Shown here: in pieces, positions 14,628 to 17,746 of the stretch
Position numbering within the stretch: the first letter of the stretch is position 1
How the letters are laid out: each line of letters starts with the position of its first letter
DNA from: Verrucomicrobiales bacterium
GTDB taxonomy: Bacteria; Verrucomicrobiota; Verrucomicrobiia; Methylacidiphilales; JAAUTS01
Length of the DNA: 17,746 bases
NCBI GenBank assembly: GCA_031279715.1
Contig: JAITHY010000250.1
Coordinates: 1 to 17,746, forward strand
Reading direction: 5' to 3'
The notes under the pieces: generated by a model
Databases searched by the model: none
Told to the model about the DNA's origin: nothing
The model's input: the letters and a program-made list of their open reading frames with translations, nothing else
Translations under genes and position numbers: made by a program

Positions 14628-14655
14628 GTGGCAGTTTTGAGATTTAAGTTATAAT
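14628..14655 (+). promoter_or_regulatory. Predicted leaderless promoter of the AddB-AddA-like unit
   Basis: GTGGCA (14628-14633, four of six to TTGACA), 16-bp spacer, perfect TATAAT (14650-14655), then 6 bp to the ATG at 14662. The start codon falls exactly at the expected +1. No Shine-Dalgarno sequence fits before this ATG. Confidence 0.6.
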
Positions 14656-14661
14656 TCTTCC

Positions 14662-17412
14662 ATGCGTCAACGCCGCCAGATTCGCTTGTTTCGTTTTGTC
14701 CGGGACGCTTGGACAGACGGGATGCGGGAGTGGTTGCGGGCGCGGGCGGCGGGGGCGCTGCAAGGGGAGCTGGCGTGGGTGGTGGTGGCGGATTTGGCTC
14801 AGGGGGCGTGGTTGCGGCGGCGGGCGGTGGAGGAGGACATTGCATTGCTGGGGGTGAGGTTTTTGACGGCGGGGGCCTTGCGGCGGGAGTTGGGCGCGCT
14901 GCTGGGGGAGGAGTGCCGACTGCTGGGGCGGGAGAGTTTGGAGTTTTTGTTGAAGCTGGAGGCGATGGAACACACGGGAGCGGAGGCGGGGTCGGTGGCG
15001 CTTGACCCGGGGCAGTGTCTGGCGGCATTGGATGACCTGGCGCGCGCGGGGTGGTCGGGGGAGGAGGCCGATTTGGGCGAGGTGCCGTCGCCGGCGCGGG
15101 AGTGGCTCAGAGTGCTGGCGGGGAGCGGAGCCTGGGCGCCGGAGATTGACCGGCAGTTGAAAAGGAAGGGCGGGAAATTGGAGCGATTGCATCTTTGCTT
15201 TTGGGCTTGGGATTGGGAACTGGGGACGGAGCGCTCCTTGTTAGCGGTGGCGCTGACGGTGACGAACTCGGCCGTGTTTTTCCTGCCGTCGCCGCTGGAG
15301 GATTTGGAATTTAATTGGGTGTTGGAGTTGGAGGAATTGTGCGGAGTGACAGCGGAGGTTTGCGGGGAGTCGGGGTTTGTTTCGGCGCATGAGGAATTGG
15401 CGGAACGATTGTTTCGGAAAGGGGAGGCGCTGACGGTGACACGGGTGCCGGATGTGTTGGTTGGGGAGACAGAGAGGGACGAACTGGCTTTGTTGGAGCG
15501 GGAGGTGTGGCGGGGATTGGCGGATTGCTGTGAGGGTGGACAAATCGGTGTGGTGTTTCCCGCGCGTAGTGTGTTGTCCCGGCTGCTGGCGGGGCGATTG
15601 TCAGCGGCGGGGGTGCCGTTGTTTGACCATATCGGGAATGTATTGCCGGCGGATTGGTCGGCGGAGGTGCAGCGGAAGCTGGCGGCGTATTATTTGTATG
15701 GGTGCCAGGTGGATGATTTTTTGTCGCTGATGATGGTGTGCGGGAAGGTGGAGCCGATGCGGTTGCGGCGGGAGTTGAAGGAATTGTTTCGGTGGCGCCA
15801 GACACGCTCGGTGCCGGAGCTGTTGGTGGACGCTGACGGTGAGGCGGGGAAGTTGGCGCGGGCACTGGGGGTGTGGCGGGAGCGGGCGGAGTGGCTGGAG
15901 TTGAAAGCGGACTGGCAGCGGGTGGCGCGGCTGGTTGGCGGCTCGACGGAGTGTTTGGAGCCGTTGTGGTCGCGGTTGGACATGGCGTTGGCGGGGCGGA
16001 CAATCAAGGGGCGGGCCTTTTTGGAATATGTGATCGGATTGTTGCGGGCATCGCGGACGGGGCGGGAGGGGGCGGAGGTGTTTGCGAAAGTGGAGATTGT
16101 CACGTTGCGGCAGGCGGCGGGACGGGTGTGGCGGCATTTGATTTTCGCGGAGTCGAACGAGGGGCGCTCACCGCTGCCGGTGAGGGAGAACCCGTTTTTG
16201 CCGGACGTGTCACGTGTGGCGCTGAACCGTCGGCGCGGCGCTGACCGTGGGTGGTTGTTCACGACGGGTGAGCGGGCATTGTTGGAGGATAAACGGTTGC
16301 GCGATGTGCTGGAGAATTGCGACGGGACGGCGGTGTTCACGGCGTCGGCATTTGATGGGGATCGGGCATTGTATCCGAACGGGCTGGTGTCGCAACTGCT
16401 GGCGTCGCGGGGTGGCGTGCTGGGGGAGTGGCGCCGGCTGACGGTCAGCGTCGGTGTGGCCGCGGGCGCTGACGGTGAGCAGTTGGACGAGGCGGAGCAC
16501 ACGCGGTTGGCGGCGATTGCGGAGAATCGGCGTGACCCGCGGCGGGCGTTTGACGAGTATTCGTTTTGTTATCCGGAACAGTTTGCGGAGGGCTTGTGCT
16601 GGAGCGCGACGAGGCTGGAGGATCTCACCCACTGTTCGGCGACGGCGGCGTTGGCGCTGCTGTTCAACGCGGAGGCGGCTGATGCCGGGGATTTCACGCG
16701 TAACGAAAGTTGGTTCACCGGCACGCTGACGCACGAGTGGATAAGGCGTTATCTCGCCGATGGTGTTCCGCCGCTGACGATGAGGGAGGCGCAACTGGAG
16801 GAGGTGGGCGCGGCGTTGCGGCGCGAGTTGAATGTCAGCGGGCTGTGGTTGGAAACGGCATTTCGCTCGGCGCGGTGGATGACGGGTGAGTTGCTGGCGA
16901 TGGCGTATGCGGAGGGTTTGGCGAAGTCGGACTCGATGGGTGTTGAGCGCGACATTGTGGGTGTGGTGCGGACGACGGCGGGATCGCTGAGGTTGAAGGG
17001 GCGGATGGATTTGGTGCTGGCGGACGGCGCGCATTGGCGGGTGTTTGATTTCAAGACGGGGAAGGCGGACGCTCCGACGGCGAAGGCTTTGGCGCGCGGG
17101 GACGGGTTGCAATTCGGCGCGTATTTGTTGTTGGCGCTGTCAGCGGGCGCAAAGTCGGCGACGGTGCAATGCCTCAGCCCGAAGCGCAGCGTGAGCCGGA
17201 CGCTGACGATGGCGGAGACGGCGGACGCGGAACAAGGACTGGCGCGGGCGGCGCTGGTGCAGCGGACGCTGCGGTTCGGCATTAGCGCGGCGAAGCACAA
17301 CAACGAATGGTGCGAGCGGCTGCCGCTGGCGCAGATGCCGATTGAGTGGTCTGTGCTGGCGGCGAAGGCGCGGCTGACGTTTGGCGGCGGGGAGGACGCT
17401 GACAGTGAATAA
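14662..17412 (+). CDS. AddB/RecB-like PD-(D/E)XK nuclease of a helicase-nuclease complex
   Basis: Probable nuclease partner of an AddAB/RecBCD-type double-strand-break resection complex; 916 residues. The first two thirds are a degenerate helicase-like region without a Walker A motif. The C-terminal nuclease follows the family pattern: SATRLEDLTHC (Cys658), GTLTHEWIRRYL with His691, KGRMDLV with Asp783, and VFDFKTGK with Asp796 and Lys798, then the LQFGAYLLLAL helix. The trailing cysteine triplet of iron-sulfur AddB proteins is not visible, so a cluster seems unlikely. The ATG at 14662 is set by a perfect TATAAT 6 bases upstream. The stop overlaps the helicase gene by 8 bases. The top strand is extremely G-rich and full of dispersed-motif copies (15251, 15428, 15831, 16437, 16467 and others). 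An unrelated RecB-nuclease-domain protein is less likely given the neighbour. Confidence 0.85.
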   Translation: MRQRRQIRLFRFVRDAWTDGMREWLRARAAGALQGELAWVVVADLAQGAWLRRRAVEEDIALLGVRFLTAGALRRELGALLGEECRLLGRESLEFLLKLEAMEHTGAEAGSVALDPGQCLAALDDLARAGWSGEEADLGEVPSPAREWLRVLAGSGAWAPEIDRQLKRKGGKLERLHLCFWAWDWELGTERSLLAVALTVTNSAVFFLPSPLEDLEFNWVLELEELCGVTAEVCGESGFVSAHEELAERLFRKGEALTVTRVPDVLVGETERDELALLEREVWRGLADCCEGGQIGVVFPARSVLSRLLAGRLSAAGVPLFDHIGNVLPADWSAEVQRKLAAYYLYGCQVDDFLSLMMVCGKVEPMRLRRELKELFRWRQTRSVPELLVDADGEAGKLARALGVWRERAEWLELKADWQRVARLVGGSTECLEPLWSRLDMALAGRTIKGRAFLEYVIGLLRASRTGREGAEVFAKVEIVTLRQAAGRVWRHLIFAESNEGRSPLPVRENPFLPDVSRVALNRRRGADRGWLFTTGERALLEDKRLRDVLENCDGTAVFTASAFDGDRALYPNGLVSQLLASRGGVLGEWRRLTVSVGVAAGADGEQLDEAEHTRLAAIAENRRDPRRAFDEYSFCYPEQFAEGLCWSATRLEDLTHCSATAALALLFNAEAADAGDFTRNESWFTGTLTHEWIRRYLADGVPPLTMREAQLEEVGAALRRELNVSGLWLETAFRSARWMTGELLAMAYAEGLAKSDSMGVERDIVGVVRTTAGSLRLKGRMDLVLADGAHWRVFDFKTGKADAPTAKALARGDGLQFGAYLLLALSAGAKSATVQCLSPKRSVSRTLTMAETADAEQGLARAALVQRTLRFGISAAKHNNEWCERLPLAQMPIEWSVLAAKARLTFGGGEDADSE
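16437..16480. repeat. Two dispersed-motif copies side by side in the AddB-like gene
   Basis: GCTGACGGTCAGCG (16437-16450) and CGCTGACGGTGAGC (16467-16480) lie 16 bases apart. The first is read LTVS and the second ADGE, again in different frames. Confidence 0.7.
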
Positions 17413-17746
17413 ACCCGCCGATCAACGTGATCGTGAGCGGTTTGTCAGCGAACTGGGCGCGAACTTTTGTGTTTCCGCGAGCGCGGGCGCGGGCAAGACG
17501 ACGGCGATTGTGCGACGCATTGTGGAGTTGGCGCGGCGCGGGAACGCTGACGGTGAGTTGGGGCGGTTGGTGGTGGTGACTTACACGGTGTCGGCGGCGG
17601 AGGAATTGCGGGTGCGGGCGCGGGAGGAGATTTTTAAGAATTTGCCGGCGGAGGGGGCGGAGCGTCAGCGGGTCATCGCGGCGTGTGGGCGGGCGTTTTG
17701 CGCGACGTTTGACTGGTTTTGGGGGAAGTTGGTGGGGGAGGAGGGA
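17405..17746 (+). CDS. AddA/RecB-like UvrD-family helicase, N-terminal part (continues beyond window)
   Basis: Start of an ATP-dependent superfamily 1 helicase, the expected motor of the AddAB-type complex with the preceding gene. 114 codons are visible. GTG at 17405 begins MNKPADQRDRERFVSELGAN, overlapping the AddB-like stop by 8 bases, so translation is probably coupled. Walker A is SASAGAGKTT (about 26-35). Motif Ia appears as VVVTYTVSAAEELRVRAREE, with Tyr where Phe is usual and VS in place of the common NK. Motif Ib is the atypical ATFDWFWGKLV rather than the usual TIHSFC pattern. The gene is cut by the window end, so a C-terminal nuclease domain cannot be judged. AddA versus another UvrD-like partner is open. 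Confidence 0.85.
   Translation, partial: MNKPADQRDRERFVSELGANFCVSASAGAGKTTAIVRRIVELARRGNADGELGRLVVVTYTVSAAEELRVRAREEIFKNLPAEGAERQRVIAACGRAFCATFDWFWGKLVGEEG

Noticed and set aside
14644..15192. Minus-strand Pro/Gln/Arg-rich open frames opposite the AddB-like gene.
   Set aside because: They come from the extreme G-richness of the coding strand and have no start signals or recognisable domains.
136..17670. Reading the CGCTGAC copies as a CRISPR array or tandem repeat.
   Set aside because: Spacing is irregular, copies are in both orientations and lie inside genes, and no uniform spacers exist.

Overview
The window looks like chromosomal DNA from a GC-rich Gram-negative bacterium, most likely Verrucomicrobiota (Limisphaerales/Pedosphaerales-like). 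The pointers are an exosortase beside polysaccharide genes, the style of the core genes, the near absence of Shine-Dalgarno sites, and a short AACACAGATT-type tandem repeat of a kind I associate with environmental Verrucomicrobia and relatives. The taxonomic call is an inference; there is no rRNA or tRNA to confirm it.

Layout. 1-308 (-): N-terminal end of a PcrA/UvrD helicase. 362-3121 (-): a three-gene surface-glycan/sorting operon transcribed in the order WecG/TagA glycosyltransferase, GDP-mannose 3,5-epimerase-like enzyme, exosortase. 3197-4263 (-): apaG and a stand-alone coaB. 4274-4387: a large inverted repeat between divergent genes. 4398-7581 (+): CPBP intramembrane protease, small secreted protein, comF-like gene, folC, closely packed or overlapping. 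7638-10534 (+): ftsH-folP. 10614-14030 (+): lysS, MFS transporter, DUF374 acyltransferase. 14027-14533 (-): small membrane protein. 14662-17746 (+): AddB-like nuclease and the start of an AddA/RecB-like helicase. Genes within units overlap by ATGA, GTGA or TGATG junctions or lie a few bases apart. No gene-free stretch exceeds 135 bases. I saw no tRNA, rRNA, CRISPR array, insertion sequence or integrase.

Two signals are not explained by the gene list. First, the heptamer CGCTGAC/GTCAGCG occurs about 66 times by hand count, against a handful expected by composition. Many copies continue as CGCTGAC-S-GTCAGCG, an odd-length near-palindrome. Nearly all copies lie inside genes, read as LTVS or ADGQR/ADRQR, in both orientations. 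This resembles cyanobacterial HIP1 or DNA-uptake sequences, but I do not recognise the motif. It is missing from two long stretches, most of ftsH and the whole MFS gene.

Second, most transcription-unit starts share one promoter geometry: a -35-like hexamer, 16-17 bp, a -10-like hexamer, then exactly 6 bp to the start codon. That predicts leaderless mRNAs. The inverted repeat at 4278-4383 carries this arrangement symmetrically for both divergent genes.
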